A stretch of 64,000 nt of DNA. It comes from Helianthus annuus (Eukaryota > Streptophyta > Magnoliopsida > Asterales > Asteraceae). The notes beneath the pieces were generated by a model. That model was not told the origin of the DNA. It made no database searches and was given only the letters and a program-made list of their open reading frames with translations. The DNA is taken from positions 143,429,801-143,493,800 of the forward strand of contig NC_035438.2 of NCBI RefSeq assembly GCF_002127325.2, written 5' to 3'. Below, one piece after another: positions 11,903-21,921 of the stretch. The first letter of the stretch is position 1. Every line of letters starts with the position of its first letter. Position numbers and translations under genes: made by a program.

Positions 11903-13261
11903 TTACTGGTTTTCCTGGGGTGTCACATCATCCCCCCGTTGATTTGGAATTTCGTCCCAAAATTCAGTAGTAGCTTCAGCCTCAGTAGTGGTTGCATTGG
12001 TTTCGAATAACTGGGGATACTTGAGTTTCATTTGATCTTCACGCTCCCAGGTGAACTCTGGGCCGCAACGGGAGTTCCAACGAACTCGAACAAGAGGGAT
12101 TCTCTTGTTTTTGAGGACCTTAACATCCCGGTCCGTGACTTCAACTAGTTCCTCGACGAACTGCAACCGCTCGTCGATAGTGAGTTCCTTAAAAGGAACT
12201 ATGAGGGTCTCATCTGACAGGCACTTCTTCAGATTCGACACGTGAAATACATTGTGAACTGCACCGAGTTCAGCTGGTAGGTTCAGTCTGTAGGCTACTG
12301 GGCCTATTCTTTCAGTGATTTCGAACGGTCCAACATACCGTGGATTGAGTTTGCCTCGTTTACCAAATCGAACCACACCCTTCCAGGGTGAGACTTTAAG
12401 TAAAACCCGGTCCCCGACCTAAGATTCCAAAAGCTTCCTACGCTTGTCCGCGTAGGCTTTCTGACGGTCGCGTGCTGCCGCCATGCGTTGTCGTATCTGT
12501 GCAATCTTTTCCGTGGCGTCCACAACAATCTCTGGACCCGTGATTTGACTATCCCCCACCTCTGCCCAACAGAGAGGTGACCGGCACTTACGTCCGTACA
12601 ATGCCTCGAATGGAGCGGCTTGTATGATGGTGTGATAACTGTTATTATACAAAAACTCCACTAACGGGAGATGCTTTTCCCCGCCGTTGCCGAAATCGAT
12701 AACACATGCCCGAAGCATGTCTTCAAGAGTTCGGATCATCCGCTCAGACTGCCCATCCATTTGAGGATGATATGTTGTGCTCATGTCTAAGCGTGAGCCA
12801 AAAGATTTGTGCATCGCTTGCCATAGCTCTGACGTGAATCGTGCATCCCGATCCGAAATGATGGAGGTGGGCACCCCGTGCCTCGAAACAACTTCTTTAA
12901 GATAGATGTCTGCGAGAGTGGAGAACTTATCCGTTTCCTTTATAGCTAGGAAGTGCGCAGACTTGGTGAGTCGATCCACGATCACCCATATAGTATCATT
13001 CCCACGCTGGGATCTGGGTAGGCCTGTAACAAAATCCATGGAAATTTCTTCCCATTTCCATTGCGGTATCCTGGGTTGCTGAAGTAGGCCTGAGGGTTTC
13101 TGGTACTCTGTCTTGACTCTCGCACAAGTCAAACATTTGCCGACGTAAGATGTAATGTGGGCCTTCATACTAAGCCACCAATATGTAGTTCTGATGTCGT
13201 GGTACATTTTATCCGATCCTGGATGTACCGAGTAGCGAGACTTATGAGCTTCATCCATCAC
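11903..13261 (-). pseudogene. Element A integrase and chromodomain
   Basis: The frame 13261-12419 begins in the HHCC zinc domain ([10 protein letters not shown]...[10 protein letters not shown]) and continues through the catalytic core: MDFVTGLP (Asp 1), IISDRDARF (Asp 2) and [13 protein letters not shown] (Glu). All three acidic residues are present with normal spacing. It ends at a TAG at 12419-12421, which falls in the same frame as the continuation at 12376-11903. That part holds [15 protein letters not shown], the GPFEI region and a chromodomain ([11 protein letters not shown]...[10 protein letters not shown]). Integrase inserts the cDNA, and the chromodomain is thought to direct it to heterochromatin in chromoviruses. 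A single in-frame stop separates the domains, so this part is only lightly damaged. Sequence between RNase H and 13261 has lost some bases. Confidence 0.9.
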
Positions 13262-13305
13262 AAGTTCTCGTAAACCGCCGTATAGTAGGACCCAAATGCG
13301 TCCTG

Positions 13306-14944
13306 TTACATAGTAGGCGCCGTCTTCCTTTGTTCTAACCGTTGCCTTGAGCCGCGTAAGGCTTCAGCCTTTACGTTTTCTAGTTTCAATGCTTCCACCT
13401 GAGCATCTCGTATCTGTGCAGGAGGATCTGACTGAATAGTGAGCTGCAAAGCTCGTACACGCCTAGGTAAGGTGTCTTTCCGACTGAGAGCGTCAGCCAC
13501 AACATTGGTTTTGCCTGGATGGTACTTGGTAGTGCATTCATAATCGTTAAGCAGTTCGACCCATCGTCGTTGACGCATATTCAATTCCTTCTGCTTGAAG
13601 ATATGCTCGAGACTCCTGTGATCGGTGTAAATTGTGCACTTGGTACAGTACAGGTAGTGTCGCCATATCTTAAGCGCAAAAACAACAGCTCCCAGCTCTA
13701 AATTGTGTGTCATGTAGTTCCGTTCATGAACCTTGAGTTGACGAGAGGCGTAGGCAATAACTTTATCCCGCTGCATCAATACACAACCAAGCCCCTGTAT
13801 CGATGCGTCACAATAGACCACAAAATCATCCGTGCCCTCTGGAAATGAGAGGATAGGTGCGCTGCATAGTCTGTCCTTCAGGTACTGAAAAGCCGTTTCT
13901 TGTGTATTACCCCAACGATAGGTAACACCTTTCTGTGTCAACATAGTAAGCGGCTGTGCGATCTTGGAGAAGTCTTTGATAAACCGCCTGTAGTACCCCG
14001 CCAAACCCAAGAATTGGCGTATTTCTGTTGGTGTACGCGGTGCAGGCCAGTTCCTGATCGAATCTACCTTGGATGGATCGACATGAATCCCATCCCTGTT
14101 CACCACATGGCCTAGAAAGTGGACTTCACGAAGCCAGAAGTCGCATTTTGAAAACTTTGCGTACAGTTGCTCCTTTCGAAGAAGTTCCAAGATAAGACGT
14201 AAGTGCTGCTCGTGTTCCTCCTGACTCTTGGAGTAGATCAAAATGTCGTCGATGAAGACTATGACGAACTTGTCAAGATATGGTTTGCACACCCTGTTCA
14301 TAAGATCCATGAAGACTGCAGGCGCGTTCGTAAGCCCGTATGGCATGACTAGAAACTCGTAGTGACCGTAGCGAGTTCTGAATGCTGTCTTGGAGACGTC
14401 CTCATCCCGGACTCTCAGCTGATGGTAACCTGACCTTAGATCAATCTTGGAGTAGTAACTCGACCCTTGCAACTGGTCGAATAAGTCGTCAATGCGTGGA
14501 AGAGGATAACGGTGCTTCACTTTGACCTTGTTCAGTTCACGGTAATCAATTTCACATCCTGAAGGTGCCATCCTTCTTTTTCACAGATAATTGGTATCCA
14601 AGAGTTCTTGTAGCTCCCCAAGGCGAAGAGATAGGTCGGATAAATCCCTTATCCAAGATTTCTTGTAGCTGCATCAATAGCTCTTCTGATTCTGGTGGAG
14701 CTAAGCGATACGGTGCTCGAGCTATGGGCGCTGCTCTTGGAGCGAGCTCGATTTGAACTTCGACCTGACGATGAGGCGGTAGACCAGGTAAATCTTTAGG
14801 AAACACCTGAGGAAAGTCGCGTACAACTGGATGATCTTCAAACTTCTTTTCTTTCGCTGATGCGTCAGTAACGAGAGCCAAAATTGCGGTGTGGCCCTTC
14901 CACAAACATTTCTGAGCCTTCAAGAAAAAGGTGATGCCAACCAC
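13306..14944 (-). pseudogene. Element A reverse transcriptase and RNase H
   Basis: The frame from 14944 holds the protease-RT linker and the start of RT ([32 protein letters not shown]). A one-base insertion near 14560-14570 shifts into the frame 14571-13306, which has [19 protein letters not shown] (catalytic DD at 14245-14250), [15 protein letters not shown] and then RNase H. The RNase H acidic residues are all visible ([33 protein letters not shown]). A small rearrangement after SSPWGA adds about six residues. Apart from the frameshift the catalytic core is intact, which fits the young LTRs. The product would copy element RNA into cDNA within gag particles. Confidence 0.92.
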
Positions 14945-15019
14945 AGCACCACTTTTGTTGCCTTGAACTTCGAGAGGTTCTTGACCAGAACGAGGAATGC
15001 GAACAATCTTTTCTTTGCA

Positions 15020-16088
15020 TAGGATCTCTGCTTGCTGTTGCTGCTGGCGATTCCGATTTGCAAGCCGTGGGCTCCTGCATCCTTAGCTTCATGGCCCATC
15101 TTGAGACACCTCTGGCAACGTCCCTCGTTGCACTAACCACCGTGGTGTCTGTTGTATTAGTTACACATTGGGTGAATTCCCCGATATCCACCCTGCCCCT
15201 GACCACCAGAAGTTGGCTGACTCGGCTCTGGTGATCACTATTCTTACGCTGCTGCTGTGCTTGAGACCGAACGGTGGCTGAACCCTTGCTGGAATACCCA
15301 TCCCATTTCCGCTTGTTGTCATTAGGAGTAGCGGGAGTAGCAGAAGTGGTAGCGGTAGTAATAGCGCTGATACGACTAGGCAGCATGTTCTGTTCCACTG
15401 CCTGATCCGCGAGACGATGAGCAAGACGCTGAATGTCTTGGATATTGTCGAGGTTAGCCGATGTAGCATGGCTCTAAATCTCTGTGGCTAGACCCTTGAG
15501 GTACAATTCGATATGCTTGCTTGGAGGGTCCACCATGGTTGGACACAAGATGGCCAGTTCGTTCGGCCGCTTCGTATAAGCATCAATTTCCTGACCCCGT
15601 CATTTTCAAATGGTAAAGCTCCACTTCCAACTTGTGGATGTCATCACGCGTGTAGTATTCCCTTTTAATGCATTATTTGAATTCGTTCCAGGGGGTGGCG
15701 TTAGCAGCTGCCAACCCTAGTATCTGTACTTGCGCGTCCCACCAGGTTAGCGCGATTCCTTCCAAAGTACCAGTGGCGTACTTGACCCTGCGAGCCTCAG
15801 GGCGTTCACACGTGAAGTTCTTGAATGTGCCACTGAATGTGCTTGGACGGCAGTCCATGAAGTTCTGGAATGTGCAGACAAGTCGCTGTGCGTTCTGACC
15901 CGTTGCGCGAGAAAGATAGGTCAAGGTTAAGCGCGAGAGTTGGGTCACGAGAGTAGGATCTAACATCCTAGGATAGGTCTGGAATAACAGGTTATACCTC
16001 CTGCTTGTGCGGCTGCAAACGCCGCAGCAACTTGTTCGTTAATGAGAGCCGTCAACTGGGCTTGAGTCATGTTAACACGTCCAGACAT
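15020..16088 (-). pseudogene. Element A gag, frame-broken, protease segment missing
   Basis: The likely start codon is at 16088-16086, giving MSGRVNMTQAQLTALINEQV, a typical Tekay gag start. The frame then shifts, and capsid-like sequence appears at 15966-15673 (FSGTFKNFTCERP, EGIALTWWDAQVQ). More shifts follow. Zinc-knuckle remains (a CQRCLKMGHEAKD-like reading) lie at about 15060-15130. Directly afterwards the reading jumps to the segment that normally follows the protease (KIVRIPRSGQEPLEVQG), and no D(T/S)GA motif is found. I infer a deletion of the aspartic protease domain near 15020-15045. The gag product would normally package RNA. Confidence 0.75.
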
Positions 16089-16393
16089 GATCGAACAGTA
16101 AAGGTAGCATAAGCATGAATGGTTCGCGAGTAGTGCGATGACAGAAAAGTGTAGGCACATAGGTGTTCTCAAGCAGTAACAAAAAGTGAGCAAAGTAATG
16201 TAAGCATACTACGAGTAAAGTTCTATGCAATTCTAGCATGTAGGCAATAAACATAAACCTTATTACCTAGGATGTCGAGTCTTGCACGTGGAGCGAAGCG
16301 TCGTTGTGGATCGTTGAGAACACTGTTCTGGTTATAGTCTGGTTTTAATAAAAACGTGTTCCCCATATTAAAACCAAGTTCTCTATAACCAAT

Positions 16394-16407
16394 GGCTCTG
16401 ATACCAA
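16394..16407 (-). other. Primer binding site of element A (tRNA-iMet)
   Basis: The plus strand reads GGCTCTGATACCAA, whose complement is the plant initiator tRNA-Met site. It is two bases from the 5' LTR at 16410. The region 16089-16393, between PBS and gag start, shows nothing else. Confidence 0.88.
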
Positions 16408-16409
16408 TC

Positions 16410-17070
16410 TGTCACACCCCCAAAATCCACCTGCGGAGTATCACCGCTTGGGAGCGTGACTGACCAGGAATCAAGCCACCAATCATATAGAACAATATAT
16501 ATAGTAAAGGTAATTGCTATTAAACCAAACCCAATCCATATGAAAGGTGTTCCAAAAACATAAGTAAGTTATCATTGTTTAGCGGAAGCGTATAACTAAA
16601 ACCCATCGTAATAAAGTATCAAGTATCATAAGTGTTTAACAAGATAATCATGATCCAAGCCCACAACGACCTGCTCCTCCCTGTGCAAGCTCCATGTACC
16701 TAACGACCTGCAAGGCATGTAACAGAGGATCAACAACTAGTTGAGCGAGTTCACAGAAAGTAAACGCGTAATAGTAAGTTCGTATGTAACATGTGGCTCT
16801 ACTGGGCCGATAGTGCGTTCTATTGGTGGGGGCTTCCCATGTTGTATAACCACTAGACTACTCGTAACCATATGTGTTCTTCACAATCCGAGAAACAGTA
16901 GTAAGTATAAGTTCACGTAGGTCTTACGTGAGTATCCTTCACATCCGAGGATAGTAATTAAGTATAAGTATCCTTCACAACCGAGGATAGTAATATGTAT
17001 AAGTATCCTTCACAACTGAGGATAGTAGTATGTATAGGTATCCTTCACAACCGAGGATAGTAGTATGTAT
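16410..17070 (-). repeat. Element A 5' LTR, first part
   Basis: This is a near-perfect repeat of 9213-9875. It ends inside the minisatellite, where TR-GAG inserted. The target TGTAT (17066-17070) is duplicated at 24661-24665. Confidence 0.92.
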
Positions 17071-17463
17071 TGTTAGGTCCGGTTTCGATACCGATTCGAT
17101 TGCGTAACGACACGTTCGACGTGCGGAATCCGTGAACGTGCGTGACCGAACACACGAGATCGTACGAATGACGTGATTCTATTGATAATCGGACAAGTAC
17201 AAGCTCCGAGAATCACGTTTTGCCACTTTCTCTCTCTAGTTTCTCTCTCTAAGCACCTAGCTTCTCCAAGCTCTAATGTGGCAAAAGTTCTCAACTCTAA
17301 ACCTAAGGCTCCTATTTATAGGCACAAGGTTATAAGAGATTCCCTCTTATTTACAAGTTTGCCACCTTGCCTATTTCTTACAAATTACAATATAAAGCCT
17401 ATTTTACTACAGTTTCAGCTACGGTTCTGATTGACGCAGGCGATAGACATCACTGCACTAACA
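17071..17463 (-). repeat. TR-GAG 3' LTR (393 bp)
   Basis: Plus strand TGTTAGGTCC...CACTAACA, apparently identical to 24268-24660. On the minus strand a TATAAATA box lies at 17313-17320. Two frames, 73 and 85 codons long, occur identically in both LTRs simply because the LTRs are identical. They are not genes. Confidence 0.93.
17313..17320 (-). promoter_or_regulatory. TATA box in TR-GAG LTR (3' copy)
   Basis: The plus strand TATTTATA is TATAAATA on the minus strand, about 145 bp into the LTR in element sense. The 5' LTR copy, which would drive the element, is at 24510-24517. Confidence 0.65.
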
Positions 17464-17474
17464 GACTCCCCCTT
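17464..17474 (-). other. Polypurine tract of TR-GAG
   Basis: The minus strand reads AAGGGGGAGTC directly before the 3' LTR, the expected plus-strand primer. Confidence 0.8.
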
Positions 17475-19525
17475 GGATATTGCCGCAGTCAATCTGTAGT
17501 CAAACTCGTAGCGACTTGTCTTTCTCTCTCTCTCTGAGTCTTCTTTGAAGGTTTGACGGTATCAGCAACCATAGACTCCTTTCTTTTTGAACAAAATCCC
17601 CGTGGATCTGTTTTTGAGCTTTCGTTGCTCCCTCTCTCGCTTAGACTCTTTTTCTTCAGGCTCCCCCTTTCGACAAGCTTCTGTGCTTTTGGGATCGACA
17701 CCTGCTTTCCGATTACAAGCTCTTCCAGGAACGATACCTGGCTCTTCGAATCCACGCTTTCGTTTGCGTTGAGCTCGTCTTCAGACTCCCCCTTAGACTC
17801 AGCTGTCGGGATCGTAGTCTGGCTTTCATTGTTTCACAAGTTCAGGATCAATTCCTGGCTTTGTTCTACATCTGCTCAGGACTTGAAACCTGGTTAACCT
17901 GCATATCCTCTACCTCACTATAAGTTTCACAAATTTATAACAATTAATTCCCGTAAACTTACTGGTAGATATCATTTTCAACAAACACATTAGTTACATC
18001 AAGTTCAAATAAATGACCTTGATTAACCAATATACACAATCTTTTGAAATATTTGTATATGACATTTAAAGTTTTCAACATATTCTCCCAAACCTGTTCA
18101 TCATGAATAGCACTCGAATTTTGAATATCAGCTTTTCAAAATCAGTTGTTGAAAATCTTTTTGATTTTTCAAACTTTATGCTAAAACACTCCGAAAATCT
18201 TTTTGGGTTTTTAATTTTGAATGAAATGCAGAAAACAAATATATACAAATAATATTTTTGTGAGTTTGTGTAAGAGGATCATATCAGTTCTTGAGACAAA
18301 TCACTAGCACCGTTAAGCTTTAATCATTTTAAGTTCTAAACGATTCACCTCGATTGACGATATAGTTGTCCTCTTAAATTTTCACACAATTTTCAATCTA
18401 TTCAGGATACGATTTAGATGTTTTAGGAACTTAGCTCAATTCATGTGTCCCACCTCTTGAATATACTCCCGTATCCAGAATCTCAATATTCAGTCTTACA
18501 GGCAAGAATACTACAATGATGTCTGTACATAATTTAGGGGTTAAATGCGAGAACTGAGGGATCTCAGGTCAGAACTTCCGTTCAGCAGAGAGATATCAGC
18601 TTCGACTTAGCAGTGTGTCCCCTTTAGAGGATCTTTTTAGCTACAACAGATGATTATCAATTTTATTGTCTAATCACTGAGGGCTAGAATGCTATGTTTC
18701 AAGCATTTACTGCAAAGCATTATCCAGGGACTAGGTCAGAACTACCGTTCAGCAGAAGTCCCGGAATAATACCCCAGACATCATAGAGTATTAACACCTA
18801 GTATATCAGAATACGAGACCTTTCAAACGAGATTTCAGGGGTTACCTATATATCCAAGTAGTGTTCCCCACAAATTTCGCAAGTTTGAAATTTTATGTTT
18901 ATATCCCGAATAAATCTACTAAATGTACGAAAACCTATCGTCACATCATTAGTGAGACCGTTTATCACATTTGACAATTCATTTCCTTAGCGTGCTGTGA
19001 TAGTCCACTGATGTACTATCATTTCCTCTTTTATCAACAAAACTCATTTTTTTGCTTTTTCAATGTTTTTGGTATTTTCAAATTTTCTAAATTTTTTAAA
19101 GTTTTTCTCCCCCTAAAATCAAAATATGTTTCAATTTTGATTTTCTGGAAAATTTGAAAACTGTACAAATAAAATGACAAACTGATATCGAATCACTTCA
19201 ATTCGCCATTCATTTGGCATAAACAATCAGAACTCCCCCTCACAACAAACTATTTTCCCATTGTGATTTCAAAACACTTAAGTTTGTTTTAATCAAAATG
19301 GTTTTTCCGGAAAATTAGTTTTGTGTGACATTTTATAAACTCGGGGTTTCATCACATTGTTTTTCATATTATCACTTGTAGGAAAGATGAATCAAGTACA
19401 ACTTAATGTCCCTGATTTATCTTTTGAAAGACGAAAAATCACCATAGTGAAATTTCTCAAGAAATGTGCCGATTCATGTTCCACGCTTACCAACCTGGGA
19501 ACTCCGGCAAGTCAGGATTTTTTTT
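17464..19525 (-). other. TR-GAG 3' non-coding region with repeated polypurine tracts
   Basis: In element sense this lies between the gag stop and the 3' LTR. No frame resembles pol or env. The PPT GACTCCCCCTT (plus strand) abuts the LTR at 17464-17474, and the identical 11-mer recurs at 17784-17794. Similar purine runs lie at 17661-17670, 19107-19114 and 19231-19240. Multiple PPTs are known from SIRE-type copia elements. The rest (about 17900-19100) is AT-rich and shows two similar phrases, GGTCAGAACT(T/A)CCGTTCAGCAGA (18567 and 18733), about 165 bp apart. Confidence 0.7.
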
Positions 19526-21784
19526 TCATTTAAACAGATTCACCCAAGCCTGACCAGTCTTGGGTGATTTTGACAATTTTACCTCAAAACTTGGCTCTTC
19601 TGGTTTTAACGAACCAGAATCATTGCCTGAATGTGGCTTGTCCGACTTTGATCTGTCAGATTCATCGCCGACATGTTTCTTTTTCTCCTTTTTCTCTGTT
19701 GTCCTCAAATTTGTAACTGATGAACTCGGCTTGTTTGACTTTGCAGTCGATTGAAGCGATTCATCAGTACTTTTATTCTTACCAACTGAAGAACCTGAGG
19801 ACAAAATACTTTCCAGATATTCTCTGGCCTTCTTCCTCTTCTTACGCAGTCTGTCTTTCTGTCCCTGAGAAAGTTTTACTTTTGTTTCCTGAACTTTAGG
19901 TTGTTGAACCTTCTGTTCTTTGGACTTGACTTTGACTGGTTTCTTTGCCTTACTTTGAGATTCAGCCCTCGATCTTCCCATTGATCTCCTTGGGCAATCT
20001 CTGGCAATGTGTCCTTGAATTTGGCAGTTAAAGCATCTTCGCGTTTCATAACTCCAATTCTGGCAGTTAACAGCAATGTGACCTCTAACTCCACAAGAGT
20101 AACACACTCTGTTATCATACCATAAATCACCTTCACTCCAAATGCTCAGATCATAACACTGTCTGGCATTGTGGTAATCTGCACTCCTCCTCAATGTTGG
20201 ATTTGGCTTTGAAGCACTGTGGTCAAACCTGCACCACTTATGACCAACATTTTGTGAGTTTTCATTTTTAACTTTTTGTGGTTTTTGAAAATGATTGGAT
20301 GATTGATCTGATGAGCTTTTATTTTCTTTTTTAGGATTTTTCAAATTTTTATTTACTTGTTTCTGTTCCACACTCTTCTTTACAGGTTTTTGCGTTGAGC
20401 ATTCACCTTTCTCAGTAGAATGTAAAACGGTATTTTTAAACATTTCATTTAATTTCAAAAATGTTTTTCGTTTTTCTTCCTTTTCTTTTTCATCATCAGA
20501 TTTGTCATCACAATCTTCAATTTTGACTTTGTCAAAATTTGTGACATTGTCACTTATTGGAGCAGAATTGATCGGTTTTGGACAAGGAAAATTCAACCTG
20601 TCTGATGAAGTCACAAAACCTTTCAATTTCGTTTCAAGTTCATCAATCTTGATCCTTGAATTCTCAGCTTCATTTTCAAGCTGTGATATTCTTTCAAGAT
20701 AAGACTTGATTGATTTTTCATTTTCAATTTTAAGATTTTCAAGAACAGATTTTTCATTTTCCAAGACTTTTAACTGTTCTTGAAATCTTGTTTCATTCTC
20801 TTTTAAATTTTTGTTTTCCAGTTTAATCCAGAAATCTTCTTTTTCAAACTCAGCAATTTTCTTTTGAGCATCTACAGCTTCATGCTCAAGTCGAATGATT
20901 TTAGCAAGATGAGAGCTTATTTCGCTCTGTTTTTCCAAATTATTCTTGCCAAAAATATCTCTCTCATCTTGTAAAATCTTCATTTGACTTTTGAAATCAT
21001 TTTCCAATTTTTTAAAATTGTTGTTTTCCAATAACAAACTCTCAAGACTCTTTAAAAGTTTGTCATTATCAGATCTCAATTTTTCACAGCTTGAACGTAA
21101 ACTCTGAATATGTTCGTCATCAGCTTTCTTCTCGTTTTTCAGAGTATTGTTTTCCAATGTCAAGCTCTCTACATCCTTCAGAAGTTTGACACTGTCTGTT
21201 TCTGATTTTTCGCATTTCAAACCTTCTTCAATCATCTTTTCATAAGTACCTGCACAAAAAAGTTTAACAAAATCAAGAGGATTCGAATCTTTATCAATAT
21301 AACAACCCCTCTTAATATCGTATCTCATATTCCATTTTGCTGCAAGACACTCATCAATTCGTTCTTTTATTTCATCAATCACATTCAAATCTATATTTTC
21401 TAAGTTCTTTTCTAACTTCACTATCAACTCTTTCTTTTTCTTTTCAATTTCACAATTCTGTGTTCTAAGCTCTCTAATGAACTCTCTTGAACTAAATTTT
21501 GAGAACCTAGAATCCTTTTTCACCTTACACACAAATTCATCCCACTCTAAAGGTAATGCATCTTCAAACTTAGATTTCAGTTCAGCGTCTGATATCGTTA
21601 CATAATACATTCCCAGACCATCAAGTAAATCATTATATCGCTTTTCCAGATCATTAAATTTCTCATATTTCCTACGCAAAAAATATTTAAATCTTTCAAT
21701 CACGACCTCCTTTGACGTAAAATAACTACCACAATACCAATTGTTTGCTCTTTCAAGTTTAATGTTTTCTTGTTCATCAAACAT
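19526..21784 (-). CDS. gag: TR-GAG gag-like protein, coiled coil and two zinc knuckles
   Basis: This is one uninterrupted ORF. I take the first ATG, at 21784-21782 (752 codons); the open frame extends three codons upstream to a TTG, and a TGA lies further upstream. The N-terminal 100-odd residues resemble the UBN2-type copia gag domain (FKYFLRRKYEKFNDLEKRY, DALPLEWDEFVCKV, EFIRELRTQ). Then comes a long heptad-rich Leu/Glu/Lys/Asn segment, about residues 60-400, predicted as coiled coil. A Lys/Ser/Gln-rich linker follows, then CYSCGVRGHIAVNC and CFNCQIQGHIARDC, two intact CCHC knuckles at about residues 560-595. The tail is basic and Ser-rich. It should form particles and bind RNA. At 752 residues it is far longer than a usual copia gag, and no protease follows. 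It is the only intact long ORF with recognisable domains in the window. Confidence 0.85.
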   Translation of the reverse strand: MFDEQENIKLERANNWYCGSYFTSKEVVIERFKYFLRRKYEKFNDLEKRYNDLLDGLGMYYVTISDAELKSKFEDALPLEWDEFVCKVKKDSRFSKFSSREFIRELRTQNCEIEKKKKELIVKLEKNLENIDLNVIDEIKERIDECLAAKWNMRYDIKRGCYIDKDSNPLDFVKLFCAGTYEKMIEEGLKCEKSETDSVKLLKDVESLTLENNTLKNEKKADDEHIQSLRSSCEKLRSDNDKLLKSLESLLLENNNFKKLENDFKSQMKILQDERDIFGKNNLEKQSEISSHLAKIIRLEHEAVDAQKKIAEFEKEDFWIKLENKNLKENETRFQEQLKVLENEKSVLENLKIENEKSIKSYLERISQLENEAENSRIKIDELETKLKGFVTSSDRLNFPCPKPINSAPISDNVTNFDKVKIEDCDDKSDDEKEKEEKRKTFLKLNEMFKNTVLHSTEKGECSTQKPVKKSVEQKQVNKNLKNPKKENKSSSDQSSNHFQKPQKVKNENSQNVGHKWCRFDHSASKPNPTLRRSADYHNARQCYDLSIWSEGDLWYDNRVCYSCGVRGHIAVNCQNWSYETRRCFNCQIQGHIARDCPRRSMGRSRAESQSKAKKPVKVKSKEQKVQQPKVQETKVKLSQGQKDRLRKKRKKAREYLESILSSGSSVGKNKSTDESLQSTAKSNKPSSSVTNLRTTEKKEKKKHVGDESDRSKSDKPHSGNDSGSLKPEEPSFEVKLSKSPKTGQAWVNLFK

Positions 21785-21921
21785 TTTTGCCAAATTTTGG
21801 ATAATTGTGATTTGATAAAAAAATGTTTTTCACTCAAAGTTCACACAATTTCAACTTCTTGTAATTTGCCCCTTGTAAAAATCCCTTGATTCACCTGCAA
21901 ACACACAAACAATCGATCAGT

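Noticed and set aside
17489..17897. Possible env-like or extra ORF downstream of TR-GAG gag (88 codons minus, 114 plus)
   Set aside because: Short, Ser-rich and overlapping purine tracts. There is no signal peptide with transmembrane pattern, so it does not support an envelope gene.
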